Of a stretch of DNA of 64,000 nt, positions 43,168 through 51,274 are shown piece after piece. This stretch comes from Cronobacter dublinensis subsp. dublinensis LMG 23823. GTDB taxonomy: Bacteria > Pseudomonadota > Gammaproteobacteria > Enterobacterales > Enterobacteriaceae. The DNA lies in contig NZ_CP012266.1 of NCBI RefSeq assembly GCF_001277235.1, positions 1,612,001 through 1,676,000 of the forward strand, written 5' to 3'. Position 1 is the first letter of the stretch; the number at the start of each line of letters is the position of its first letter. Below the pieces are notes generated by a model that saw only the letters and a program-made list of their open reading frames with translations, did not search any database and was not told where the DNA came from. A program made the position numbers and the translations under genes.

Positions 43168-43634
43168 TCTATAAACGTCCTTGTTTTACCGATAAGCACC
43201 TGCAAGAAATCATAAAGAGTAACGAGTATTGTGTTTGTGATAAAAATCACAAGTGAAAGTAAGGGCTGATTTATAAGCGAGAGAGTGTCAGGAAATGTTG
43301 TTTTTAAACTGATATGTCATTGAAAAGGTTACGGGCTTGCCATTCATTGCTTAATTATTTTGATTGCTGCTTTGCCTGGCAGCAATGCATTTTCTTATTT
43401 TCCGGGGCTTTTCGTTTTTGTGGGGAGAGTAACGGTTCCAGTTACAAGAATGAATAAAAATCTCCTTCATCTGCAGTATCTCAATAGCGTATATATACCT
43501 GGACTGATAGTTTTCCTGAATGCTTATTATGTGCGCAGTGAGTTATTTATGAGTGAGAACGATCATGCCCGTTATAACAATGGGTGAGCTGCGTTAGTTT
43601 TGTCATGAGCGTTATTATCAATAAGGAGTTTATT
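43168..43634. promoter_or_regulatory. AT-rich divergent control region of sulfatase operon and sulfotransferase gene
   Basis: 467 nt without a gene, clearly richer in A+T than its surroundings. A predicted promoter and CRP site for the minus-strand operon are listed separately. For the plus-strand sulfotransferase I see several AT-rich -10-like words (for example TATTAT near 43526 and TATAAC near 43573) but cannot choose among them. The frame 43360-43587 is open but shows no gene-like features. Confidence 0.55.
43209..43251 (-). promoter_or_regulatory. class II CRP-dependent promoter of the sulfatase operon
   Basis: TGTGA (43236-43240), 6-nt spacer, TCACA (43247-43251) is a perfect CRP core site centred at 43243.5. 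On the minus strand TATGAT (43209-43214 in plus coordinates) is a 5-of-6 -10, which puts the start near 43202. The CRP site is then at about -41.5, the class II position. It is 70-85 nt upstream of the channel gene start. This suggests expression when preferred sugars are absent. Confidence 0.75.
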
Positions 43635-45332
43635 ATGGCTGGTAACATTAATTTTCTGCCCCTTCCTCGTCCGCCTGTCAATCAAGGAATTGATACAACA
43701 AATGCAACTGTATTAAATCATAACAGTATTTATGCGACGTTAATGGCTCAGATAACGTCAGAAAACACCCAGAGCAATGCCGTGCTAACCTTAAATCCTT
43801 ATGGTACTGCACCCCTGAGTCTTTATGTCGGTCTGTGGGCTAACGAGGCGGGCTCGGTGCAAATGACAGTGACCGATGAAAGTGGCAGCGTTCCTTTACT
43901 CACTTTTCAACAGAATATTGTTACTGGTCCGAACCTGGTTCCAGTTTCAGGCCTTGTTGCAGATACAGTGAACATCATTAGCTTAACGTCGACGTCGGGT
44001 ACGACAAGCTGGCCAGTACTTACAGCGCCGCTTCCACCTGGTGATGCTCAGAACCCCAATGGGCACAACCTTTTTCCGCAAGTGACTCTAAAAACACCGG
44101 TAACCGATCCTTCTCTCCTTGCTGAGGGCGTTTATTTTGTGTCCTGCTTCGATCGCAATAACATCGCCCTTGACTATGAGGCCAATATTCGATGGTTTAC
44201 TACTAAAGATATGCCGTCAAATAATTTGCTACATATCGCAAATGGTAATTTTTTGTCGTCCGCTATCGCCCAGAATAACTATCTGGAAATGTATGAGTTT
44301 GATATGGTAGGGCGAGTCCATACGGTTTATAAACTCGATACTGCTTTGCATCATTCATTGTATCAGCAGAGTAATGGTTTGCTGGTGGGGGCATCTGAAT
44401 ATGCGCCCGGTACTCGACCCGATGGTGGTAAAAGCATCGAGGATGGTGTTTCTGTCATCGACCTTACAACCGGCTTAGAAATTCGCTATTACGATATGGT
44501 GAAAGTGCTCGATCCTGCTCGTATCACACGCCCTTCTAATCCCCCCTCCACCGACGGTACTATAGACTGGCTTCATGTGAATCAGTCCTATATCAATGAA
44601 ACCAATAATATTCTTGTTACTTCCGGGCGCAATCAGAGCGCTATTTTTGGTGTTAATGCAGATACAGCGGAACTGGTCTTCATTATGGGGACTCATGAAG
44701 ACTGGTCCTCAGCATTTACCAATTACCTGCTGACGCCGGTAGATAGTCAAAATAACCCGCTCTATGATTTCAGCGACCCGCAGCAAGTGGCTGCCGCGAA
44801 TTTATCTTTCTGGAACTGGGGGCAACATAATGTTCTCGAAATCCCTAATGGTAACACTGGCCTGATTGATATTTCAGTGTTCAATAACGGTAATTACCGT
44901 GCGAGTACCGACAATAAGAGCGTTGAACCATGGAAAAACCAGAGCCGCGTAAGTAATTATCGTATCGATATTAACGCCAGGACGGTGCAGAAGCTGAGCG
45001 AATATTATTCCGGGCCTGAAGGTTATAGTAGTTTATGCGGAGCGAAGCAGATTATGCCGAACGGTAATCTGGTGGTTTGCTATGGCGGAGCCACTTTCGA
45101 TGGTACCGGTCTTACCATGACATGCGATCCGGGCTACAGCGACGTGGATTACGGTGTCTGGGATGACAGCGCCGAAGGAAAACTACCGCTGAGGGAGCTC
45201 GACGAGCAAGGCAATATTCTGCTTGATATCACGATCGGCTCAGGGTTAGCACGAAGTAAGAACGATGATCCGACCATGTTCCGTTACAACATCACTTGTT
45301 TCAGAGCTTACAAGTTACCGCTATTTGGTTAA
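43635..45332 (+). CDS. aryl-sulfate sulfotransferase without evident signal peptide
   Basis: 565 aa, ASST family, which moves sulfuryl groups from a phenolic sulfate ester to another phenol without PAPS. The beta-propeller part holds candidate active-site residues at the family spacing: His239/240 (TALHHSL), His314 with Asn316 (DWLHVNQS), Arg332 18 residues later (SGRNQS), and His398 (WGQHN), the likely transient sulfohistidine. Known homologues such as E. coli CFT073 AssT are periplasmic, but this N-terminus (MAGNINFLPLPRPPVNQGID) is not a signal peptide. TAAGGAG lies 6 nt before ATG at 43635, fixing the start. Lower GC than its neighbours suggests acquisition by transfer. Confidence 0.85.
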   Translation: MAGNINFLPLPRPPVNQGIDTTNATVLNHNSIYATLMAQITSENTQSNAVLTLNPYGTAPLSLYVGLWANEAGSVQMTVTDESGSVPLLTFQQNIVTGPNLVPVSGLVADTVNIISLTSTSGTTSWPVLTAPLPPGDAQNPNGHNLFPQVTLKTPVTDPSLLAEGVYFVSCFDRNNIALDYEANIRWFTTKDMPSNNLLHIANGNFLSSAIAQNNYLEMYEFDMVGRVHTVYKLDTALHHSLYQQSNGLLVGASEYAPGTRPDGGKSIEDGVSVIDLTTGLEIRYYDMVKVLDPARITRPSNPPSTDGTIDWLHVNQSYINETNNILVTSGRNQSAIFGVNADTAELVFIMGTHEDWSSAFTNYLLTPVDSQNNPLYDFSDPQQVAAANLSFWNWGQHNVLEIPNGNTGLIDISVFNNGNYRASTDNKSVEPWKNQSRVSNYRIDINARTVQKLSEYYSGPEGYSSLCGAKQIMPNGNLVVCYGGATFDGTGLTMTCDPGYSDVDYGVWDDSAEGKLPLRELDEQGNILLDITIGSGLARSKNDDPTMFRYNITCFRAYKLPLFG

Positions 45333-45340
45333 GCGAAATG

Positions 45341-45395
45341 TAACGCTGCGTTTGGCGCAGCGTTAACAGCGCAGCCCTCTGCGCAAACAGAGGGC
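45341..45395. terminator. two tandem hairpins between the sulfotransferase gene and yccJ
   Basis: Hairpin 1: TAACGCTGCG (45341-45350) / CGCAGCGTTA (45356-45365), loop TTTGG. Hairpin 2: GCCCTCTG (45374-45381) / CAGAGGGC (45388-45395). Neither has a good T-run, but their position between convergent genes suggests they block read-through. Confidence 0.55.
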
Positions 45396-45403
45396 CGGAG
45401 GGG

Positions 45404-45631
45404 TCAGACGTTTTTACGTTCGATAGTCTGTTCGCCCCAGAAGAGCGAATCCGCATCGGTTTTCTTAAAGGCCCGGATAAGCACTTCATCGCTGCCTTCT
45501 TCCCAGATTTTCTCGGCCATCACCTCGTCATAGTCGGCCACTTCGAAAATCGCTTCGGCGATTTCAGGCGACGTATTACGCAGGCTGGCCCATTCTCCCA
45601 CGTGATGGGATTTCGATTCTTGTGTCGGCAT
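45404..45631 (-). CDS. yccJ: YccJ family protein
   Basis: 75 aa, almost identical to E. coli YccJ (starts MPTQESKSHHVGEWASLRNT, ends FWGEQTIERKNV). Small acidic cytoplasmic protein of unknown function. It follows wrbA by 25 nt on the same strand, as in E. coli, where the pair is stationary-phase induced. AGGAAATC precedes the ATG. Confidence 0.95.
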   Translation of the reverse strand: MPTQESKSHHVGEWASLRNTSPEIAEAIFEVADYDEVMAEKIWEEGSDEVLIRAFKKTDADSLFWGEQTIERKNV

Positions 45632-45656
45632 GATTTCCTCCAGTGAAGTAAGTGGG

Positions 45657-46253
45657 TTAGCCTTTCATTTTGACGGCGAGGCCCGCCACGTATTCGCCCT
45701 GATAGCGGGCGATAGCCAGTTCTTCCTGGCTTGGCTGGCGCGAGCCGTCGCCGCCTGCGATTGTGGTCGCGCCGTAAGGCGTGCCGCCGCGTACCGTGGA
45801 AATATCAAACAGCTCCTGCGCCCCATAACCGATAGGCACAATGATCATTCCATGATGAGCAAGGGTAGTCCATGTAGAAGAAATGGTGTGTTCCTGACCG
45901 CCGCCGGTGCCGGTTGAGCTAAAGACGCTCGCCAGTTTGCCGTACAGCGCGCCGGAGGCCCACAGGCCGCCCGTCTGGTCGAAGAAAGTACGCATCTGGC
46001 CGGACATATTGCCAAAACGGGTCGGAGTGCCAACGATAATGGCGTCGTAATCCGCGAGCTCCTGCGGAGTGGCGACCGGGGTGTCCTGCGCTTTGCCGCC
46101 GGCTTTAGTGAAGGCTTCCGCCTGCATGGTTTCCGGAACGCGCTTAATAGTCACTTCCGCGCCCTGAACCTTTTCAACGCCCTCGGCCACCGCGTGCGCC
46201 AGCGTTTCGACATGCCCGTACATGGAATAATAAAGCACCAGAACTTTCGCCAT
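45657..46253 (-). CDS. wrbA: NAD(P)H:quinone oxidoreductase WrbA
   Basis: 198-aa flavodoxin-like FMN enzyme that reduces quinones by two electrons, protecting against redox cycling. FMN phosphate loop YYSMYGHVETLA at the N-terminus, GTPTRFGNMSGQMRTFFDQTGGLW in the middle and SSTGTGGGQEHTI. It forms tetramers in the family. AGGAG lies 8 nt before the ATG. Operon with yccJ. Confidence 0.96.
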   Translation of the reverse strand: MAKVLVLYYSMYGHVETLAHAVAEGVEKVQGAEVTIKRVPETMQAEAFTKAGGKAQDTPVATPQELADYDAIIVGTPTRFGNMSGQMRTFFDQTGGLWASGALYGKLASVFSSTGTGGGQEHTISSTWTTLAHHGMIIVPIGYGAQELFDISTVRGGTPYGATTIAGGDGSRQPSQEELAIARYQGEYVAGLAVKMKG

Positions 46254-46654
46254 CAGCCTTGCTCCTGTATCAGTGTTTGCCCACAGCCTGTATCGCTGCG
46301 CTCATTCATAAAGGATATGCGTCCATACGCAGAGTGCAAATGACGAGGCGAAAAACCTTAAGAAATAAGAATTTACCTGTAACAGCGCCATTTGTAGTAT
46401 CAGGTCACATTTTCAGAGCGGCAGAATTTTTCAATCATAAGAATACTTTATTAATCGCTTCGCCAGATTCCTCGCCGAAACGCCAGATTGATGTTGCTAA
46501 ATGTTTCCAGAAAGTGGCAAAGCACGCCGCCCTGGCTAAGCTTTGAATCACGCGGCAACGATAACGGCTAAGGCCAGACGCCGTGAGGTGAAAGAATCCT
46601 CTTTTACTGAATGCAGTATGATGTCTAATGATTCGCACAATCTGGAGGTCAGAA
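46254..46654. other. divergent intergenic region wrbA / ymdF
   Basis: 401 nt with no supported gene. Frames open on both strands (46259-46546 plus, 46435-46755 minus) have no family resemblance or ribosome site and overlap each other. A TATGAT at 46617-46622 is a possible -10 for ymdF. Promoters of two stationary-phase genes are expected here; I cannot place them with confidence. Confidence 0.45.
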
Positions 46655-46828
46655 ATGGCAAACCATCGTGGTGGTTCAGGTAATTTCGCAGAAGATCGTG
46701 ACAGAGCATCAGAAGCAGGTCGTAAAGGTGGCCAGCAGAGCGGCGGGAACTTCAAAAATGACCCGCAACGCGCTTCCGAAGCTGGGAAAAAAGGGGGTAA
46801 AAACAGTCATGGCGGCGGACGTAGTTAG
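46655..46828 (+). CDS. ymdF: KGG-motif stress protein (YmdF/YciG family)
   Basis: 57 aa, mostly Gly, Lys, Ser and Asn. Contains two KGG repeats: RASEAGRKGGQQSGGNFKND and the following RASEAGKKGGKNSHGG. The family includes GsiB and Con-10 type general-stress proteins. E. coli YmdF begins with the same MANHRGGSGNFAEDR. GGAGGT lies 6-7 nt before the ATG at 46655. Confidence 0.93.
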   Translation: MANHRGGSGNFAEDRDRASEAGRKGGQQSGGNFKNDPQRASEAGKKGGKNSHGGGRS

Positions 46829-46890
46829 CGCCTCGCATGACCGTTATTAACCGCCGTAGCTGAACATGCAGGTTAATAACCACCCTCTGA

Positions 46891-46917
46891 CCGCCGGTCG
46901 CCCCCGGCGGTTTTTTT
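46891..46917. terminator. terminator between ymdF and rutG
   Basis: CCGCCGG (46891-46897) / CCGGCGG (46904-46910), 6-nt loop, then a seven-T run that reaches the rutG stop codon (46916-46918). A clear terminator for the plus-strand ymdF transcript. Confidence 0.88.
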
Positions 46918-48250
46918 ATGCCTGCGAGGGCGGTTTATGTGGCGTGAGCGCCGCATCCGGCGCGCTCTGACGGCGGCTTAGCAGGGCGTTTAACGCGATA
47001 GCCCCGAAGGTTGCTGTACCGATGCCGCCAAGCGTAAAGCCGCCGATCGTCAGTGCAAAATCACCTGCGCCAAGCACCAGCGTCACGGCGACCATAATCA
47101 GGTTGCCGTTCTGGCTGAGATCCACATGGTTCTGCACCCAGATGCGCGCGCCCGCCACCGCAATCAGCCCGAAGACCACAATCGACGCGCCGCCAATCAC
47201 CGGCCCTGGAATGGTATGAATAAGCGCCCCGAATTTCGGCGAGAAGCCGAGCAGGAGCGCTATCATCGCCGCCGCCACGAACACCAGCGTTGAGTAGACC
47301 TTCGTCACCGCCATCACGCCGATATTCTCGGCATACGTGGTAACGCCGCTACCGCCCACCGCGCCGGAGAGCATTGTCGCGAGCCCGTCGCCGACAAATG
47401 CGCGTCCCATATACGGGTCCATATTGCGCCCGGTCATGCCCGCCACCGCTTTCAGGTGCCCGAGGTTTTCCGCGACCAGAATGACCGCTACCGGCGCAAT
47501 CAGCATGATCGCCTGCACGTTAAACATCGGCGCGGCGAAGTGCGGCAGCCCGAACCACGCGGCCTGCGCCACCGGCGTGAAATCGACCGGCGTGCCGAGG
47601 CCCAGTACATTGGTGAACAGGGCATACAACGCCCAGGCGGCTAGCAGCCCCATCAGAATCAGCAGCCGCTGCACCATGCCGCGCGTAAATACCGCTACCA
47701 GACCAATGCACAGTACCGTCATCACCGCCATCCAGCCGTCGAAAGCGCTCGCGGAGACGCCCTTGACCGCAATCGGCGCGAGATTAAGCCCAATCGCCAT
47801 CACCACCGCGCCGGTCACCACCGGCGGCATCAGCCGTTCAATCCAGCGCGTGCCCGATTTCATCACCACCACGCCGATAAGCGTGTAGAGCAGGCCACAG
47901 GCGATAATGCCGCCGAGCGCCACGCTCATATTCGGGTTCAGCCCCTGGCCGCTGAAGCCGGTCGCGGCGATCACCACGCCGACGAACGCGGCGCTGGAGC
48001 CGAGGTAGCTCGGCACCCGGCCGCCGGTTATCACGAAAAACAGCAAAGTGCCGATGCCGGACATCAGAATCGACAGATTCGGATCAAGCCCCATCAGGAG
48101 AGGCATTAACACCGTCGCGCCAAACATCGCCACCGCGTGCTGCACGCCCATTACCAGCGTCTGGCCGGTAGAGAGCGTTTCATCGGGAGCCACTACGCCG
48201 CCGGCGGGGCCGGCAGCTTTACGCCAGTGAGGAAACCAGGAATTGGCCAT
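46916..48250 (-). CDS. rutG: pyrimidine permease RutG
   Basis: 444-aa NCS2 (uracil/xanthine) family permease, the last gene of rutABCDEFG, which imports uracil. About 14 hydrophobic segments. NCS2 signatures: FQHAVAMFG-like VQHAVAMFGATVLMPLL and the ...AENLGHLKAVAGMTGRNMDPY segment with the substrate-site Glu, then GGSGVTTYAENIGVMAVTKV. 17 nt after rutF. Confidence 0.95.
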   Translation of the reverse strand: MANSWFPHWRKAAGPAGGVVAPDETLSTGQTLVMGVQHAVAMFGATVLMPLLMGLDPNLSILMSGIGTLLFFVITGGRVPSYLGSSAAFVGVVIAATGFSGQGLNPNMSVALGGIIACGLLYTLIGVVVMKSGTRWIERLMPPVVTGAVVMAIGLNLAPIAVKGVSASAFDGWMAVMTVLCIGLVAVFTRGMVQRLLILMGLLAAWALYALFTNVLGLGTPVDFTPVAQAAWFGLPHFAAPMFNVQAIMLIAPVAVILVAENLGHLKAVAGMTGRNMDPYMGRAFVGDGLATMLSGAVGGSGVTTYAENIGVMAVTKVYSTLVFVAAAMIALLLGFSPKFGALIHTIPGPVIGGASIVVFGLIAVAGARIWVQNHVDLSQNGNLIMVAVTLVLGAGDFALTIGGFTLGGIGTATFGAIALNALLSRRQSAPDAALTPHKPPSQA

Positions 48251-48267
48251 GTGTATCTCCTGTGGAG

Positions 48268-48768
48268 CTAAGAGGCGAGCCCGCAGACGGGCCGCGCCAG
48301 GGAGTGATAGCAGCGGTCAAACCAGACCAGACCGTGCGTATCGTCGGTGCGTGCGATGTCCAGCACGCGGCACAGCAGCACATCGTGGGTCGAAACCGGC
48401 ACCACCTGTTCCACGCGGCAGTCGAATGACACCACCGCGCCTTCGAGCTGCGGGCAGCCCGTCACGCCTCGTCGCCAGCGGGCCGCGGCGAAGCGCGCCT
48501 CCATCGGGGTTTTGCCGCCGAACAGCCCCGAGAGCGCCTCATGCCCGGCGGCGAGCGTATTGACGCACAGCTGCCCGTTGGCCTGAAACACCGGCCAGAC
48601 CGAGGCGTTGCGGTTAAGACATACCAGCAGCGTCGGCGGGCTGTCCGTCACGCTGCACACCGCCGAGGCGGTAAAGCCCGCGATCCCCGCAGGGCCGTCG
48701 GTCGTGACGATATTCACCGCCGCCCCGAGTCGCGACATCGCATCGCGAAAAGCCTGTTGTTCACTCAT
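48268..48768 (-). CDS. rutF: flavin reductase RutF
   Basis: 166-aa FMN-binding split-barrel flavin reductase that supplies reduced FMN to RutA. Core signatures AVNIVTTDGPAGIAGFTASAVCSVTDSPPTLLVC and N-x-A-S-V-W-P-V are typical of the HpaC/RutF family. Cytoplasmic. 9 nt after rutE. Confidence 0.95.
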   Translation of the reverse strand: MSEQQAFRDAMSRLGAAVNIVTTDGPAGIAGFTASAVCSVTDSPPTLLVCLNRNASVWPVFQANGQLCVNTLAAGHEALSGLFGGKTPMEARFAAARWRRGVTGCPQLEGAVVSFDCRVEQVVPVSTHDVLLCRVLDIARTDDTHGLVWFDRCYHSLARPVCGLAS

Positions 48769-48777
48769 AACGCCTCC

Positions 48778-49368
48778 TTAAACGATCGCGCACGCGTCGT
48801 CAAAGCTGAGCCGTGGCAGGCGCGGATGCAGCGTTGCGGCGTCGCCATAGCCGATATTGATAAGCAGATTGCTTTTCCAGGTCGTACCGCTGAAGAATTC
48901 TGCGTCCACCGCCGCGCGGTCAAAACCGGACATCGGGCCGGTGTCGAGCCCGAGCGCGCGACAGGCCATGATCAGATACCCCGCCTGCAGCGAGCTGTTG
49001 CGAAACGCCGTCTCTTCAGCCACCGCCGGGCTTGAGGTAAACCAGGCGCGGGCGTCGGCATAGGGAAAGAGCTGCGGCAGCGCCTCGTAAAATTCGTGGT
49101 CCCAGGCGACGATGGCGGTCACCGGCGCGCGCAGCGTTTTCTCGACGTTGCCGCTGGAAAGCGCCGGTAGCAGGCGCGCTTTCGCGTCCGGCGTTTTGAC
49201 GAACAGCAGCCGTCCGGGCGAGCAGTTGGCGGAGGTCGGGCCGAGCCGCACCATGTCGTAAATGTCGCGCAACTGCTCGTCGCTCACCGGCGCGTCGAGC
49301 CAGGCGCTGTGGGTGCGGGCATCGGTAAATAACGTGGCGAGCGCGCAGGCGCTCAGAGCTTCGCTCAT
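48778..49368 (-). CDS. rutE: malonic semialdehyde reductase RutE
   Basis: 196-aa nitroreductase-family FMN enzyme. In the Rut pathway it reduces toxic malonic semialdehyde to 3-hydroxypropionate. Visible: FTDARTHSAWLDAPVSDEQL, MVRLGPTSANCSPGR (FMN phosphate contacts), and the C-terminal LLINIGYGDAATLHPRLPRL. The start overlaps the rutD stop by 4 nt. Confidence 0.94.
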   Translation of the reverse strand: MSEALSACALATLFTDARTHSAWLDAPVSDEQLRDIYDMVRLGPTSANCSPGRLLFVKTPDAKARLLPALSSGNVEKTLRAPVTAIVAWDHEFYEALPQLFPYADARAWFTSSPAVAEETAFRNSSLQAGYLIMACRALGLDTGPMSGFDRAAVDAEFFSGTTWKSNLLINIGYGDAATLHPRLPRLSFDDACAIV

Positions 49369-50168
49369 ACGGTCTCCTTGTGAGGCTCGGGGATCAGCGC
49401 CGCGAGCCCGGCTAACAGCAGGGAATTAAAAAGAGGCGCTGCCGCGACGTTGCAGGCGTGGGCGCCGGTCTCCATCACCGACAAGCGACTGTGGGGAAGT
49501 GCCGCCTGCAGCGCCTGCGAGCAGGTCCACGGCACCAGCAGGTCGTCGCGGGCGCAGATAAGCTGTACCGGCGTAGTGATACGGGCGGCGCTCTCACGGT
49601 AATCGGCGCTTTTCAGCGCCCAGAGCCTGCGCAGCAGATTTTCGGTGCCCTGAAAATGCGCGTTATGCAGCGCCTCTTCGACTTCAAGGCGCGGCTGGTT
49701 TTCTTCAGCCCACGCGGGCGGGTAGAGAAACAGCGGCTGCGCGGCAACATAAGCCGCCGGGCCGCTGTCCAGCAGCAACCGTTCGCGGGTCTCGAAGCAG
49801 CGGCGGGTCCAGGCGCTCAGCGACAGCCAGCCGTTGACGGTAACCAGCGCGCTGACCGCCTCAGGGAACGCCAGCGCCAGCTCCATGCCGACCAGCCCGC
49901 CAAGCGCGTGGCCGAGCACCGCGTAGCGCCGCACGCCGTGGATAACCAGCGCCTGGTGAAGCTCCCGCGCCATATCGGCAAGCGTATAGCCTTCGGGCAG
50001 CACGTCAGGGTTTTCGCCGGTGCCGCGCTGGTCATACACCACGGTCTGGTACGCCTGGCCGAGCGCGCTCTGCTGCGCGAGCCAGTAGCCGCCAAGCCCG
50101 CCGAGACCGGCAATCATCACCACCACAGGCGCGCCGGGGTAGGGCGCCTCGCCGAGCCGCAGTTTCAT
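49365..50168 (-). CDS. rutD: RutD, alpha/beta-hydrolase (aminoacrylate-related)
   Basis: 267-aa alpha/beta-hydrolase. In E. coli RutD speeds removal of aminoacrylate or carbamate in uracil breakdown. Motifs: MIAGLGGLGGYW oxyanion region, nucleophile elbow position VLGHALGG (Ala replaces the usual Ser, as in the E. coli protein GHALG), and GAHACNV with the catalytic His. Start at 50168 shares one base with the rutC TGA; the longer frame to 50243 lies inside rutC. Confidence 0.93.
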   Translation of the reverse strand: MKLRLGEAPYPGAPVVVMIAGLGGLGGYWLAQQSALGQAYQTVVYDQRGTGENPDVLPEGYTLADMARELHQALVIHGVRRYAVLGHALGGLVGMELALAFPEAVSALVTVNGWLSLSAWTRRCFETRERLLLDSGPAAYVAAQPLFLYPPAWAEENQPRLEVEEALHNAHFQGTENLLRRLWALKSADYRESAARITTPVQLICARDDLLVPWTCSQALQAALPHSRLSVMETGAHACNVAAAPLFNSLLLAGLAALIPEPHKETV

Positions 50169-50566
50169 CACGCGCCTCCCGCAGGCCCGATATGGGCCAC
50201 GCTCGCGATTTCCACCAGCGCCTCCGGCTTCACCAGGCCGCACTGAATGCAGAAGCGGGCGGGTTTATCGCCGGGGAAAAATTCCGCGTAAATTTCATTA
50301 ATCGCGGCGTAGTTTTTCCAGTCGGTAATAAAAATCGAGTTGAACGTCACGTCCTCCATCGTCCCGCCCGCGGTTTCGATAACGTTCCGTATCGTCTCCA
50401 GGACATGGCGGGTTTGCGCCTTTGGGTCGCCGGGGTACACCACATTGTTGGCCTTATCAAAAGGCAGCGTGCCGGAGACATAGACCACGCCGTCCGCCAG
50501 CGTGCCGGGCACGAACGGCGCGATGGGGGTCGTGGTGCCGGGCGGAATAATCACCTGTTTGGGCAT
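50168..50566 (-). CDS. rutC: RutC, RidA-family aminoacrylate deaminase
   Basis: 132-aa YjgF/YER057c/UK114 (RidA) family protein. It hydrolyses 3-aminoacrylate to malonic semialdehyde. Signatures GTLADGVVYVSGTLPFDKANN and the C-terminal Arg/Cys site PARFCIQCGLVKPEALVEIAS. I choose the ATG at 50566 (MPKQVIIPPG), with AAGGA 6 nt upstream, over the ATG two codons earlier. Confidence 0.95.
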   Translation of the reverse strand: MPKQVIIPPGTTTPIAPFVPGTLADGVVYVSGTLPFDKANNVVYPGDPKAQTRHVLETIRNVIETAGGTMEDVTFNSIFITDWKNYAAINEIYAEFFPGDKPARFCIQCGLVKPEALVEIASVAHIGPAGGA

Positions 50567-50575
50567 AAACATTCC

Positions 50576-51274
50576 TTACGCGATGCGGGCGAGGGCGGCA
50601 GGCGAGAGCGCGTGACAGAAGCTCTGCACGTCGCTGACCCAACCGAAAAAGGTTTCGATATTAAACAGCGCGGCCTGCTGGGCGAACGGCGGCCCGGCCT
50701 GGTGCGTCGCGTCTTCCAGCACCACGCCGAAATATTCGAGAAAGAAGCCGTCACGCAGCGTCGACTCCACGCAGACGTTGGTGGCGATGCCGGTGAACAC
50801 CAGATGGCGGATATTGCGCGCGCGCAGCATGCTGTCGAGCGGCGTGTTGAAAAAGCCGCTGTAGCGCGGTTTTGGCAGCACGATATCGCCGGGAAGCGGG
50901 GTCAGTTCATCTACCAGTTGATAATCCCAGCCGCCTTTCGCCAGCAGCGTGCCTTGCAGCTCCGGGCGGCGGCGCATGGTTTTCAGCGCGTTGGATTTGT
51001 GCCAGTTCGGCGAGCCGGGCCCGCCAGCTTCGAGATAGTCGCTGTCCCAGCCGTTCTGGAACCAGACGATCGTCATGCCCGCCTTGCGCGCGGCGGCGAC
51101 GGCGGTTTTAATGTTCGCAATCACCGGGGCGGTGGCCGAGACGTCAAACCCCGCGAGATCCAGATAGCCGCCCTGGCTTGCGTAGGCGTTCTGCATATCC
51201 ACCACAATCAGCGCGCTCTGTTCCGGCGCGAAGGTAATCGCCTCGGGGCGCGCCGTCAGGTTAACCGTGTTCAT
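50576..51274 (-). CDS. rutB: ureidoacrylate amidohydrolase RutB
   Basis: 232-aa isochorismatase-fold amidohydrolase that cleaves ureidoacrylate peracid products to aminoacrylate and carbamate. Catalytic triad positions: Asp in LIVVDMQNAY, Lys in VLPKPRYSGF, Cys in GIATNVCVESTLRDG. Very close to E. coli RutB. Its ATG shares a base with the rutA stop. Confidence 0.95.
   Translation of the reverse strand: MNTVNLTARPEAITFAPEQSALIVVDMQNAYASQGGYLDLAGFDVSATAPVIANIKTAVAAARKAGMTIVWFQNGWDSDYLEAGGPGSPNWHKSNALKTMRRRPELQGTLLAKGGWDYQLVDELTPLPGDIVLPKPRYSGFFNTPLDSMLRARNIRHLVFTGIATNVCVESTLRDGFFLEYFGVVLEDATHQAGPPFAQQAALFNIETFFGWVSDVQSFCHALSPAALARIA

Noticed and set aside
46259..46546. 95-codon plus-strand open frame between wrbA and ymdF
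   Set aside because: No ribosome site, no family resemblance, and it overlaps an equally long frame on the other strand.
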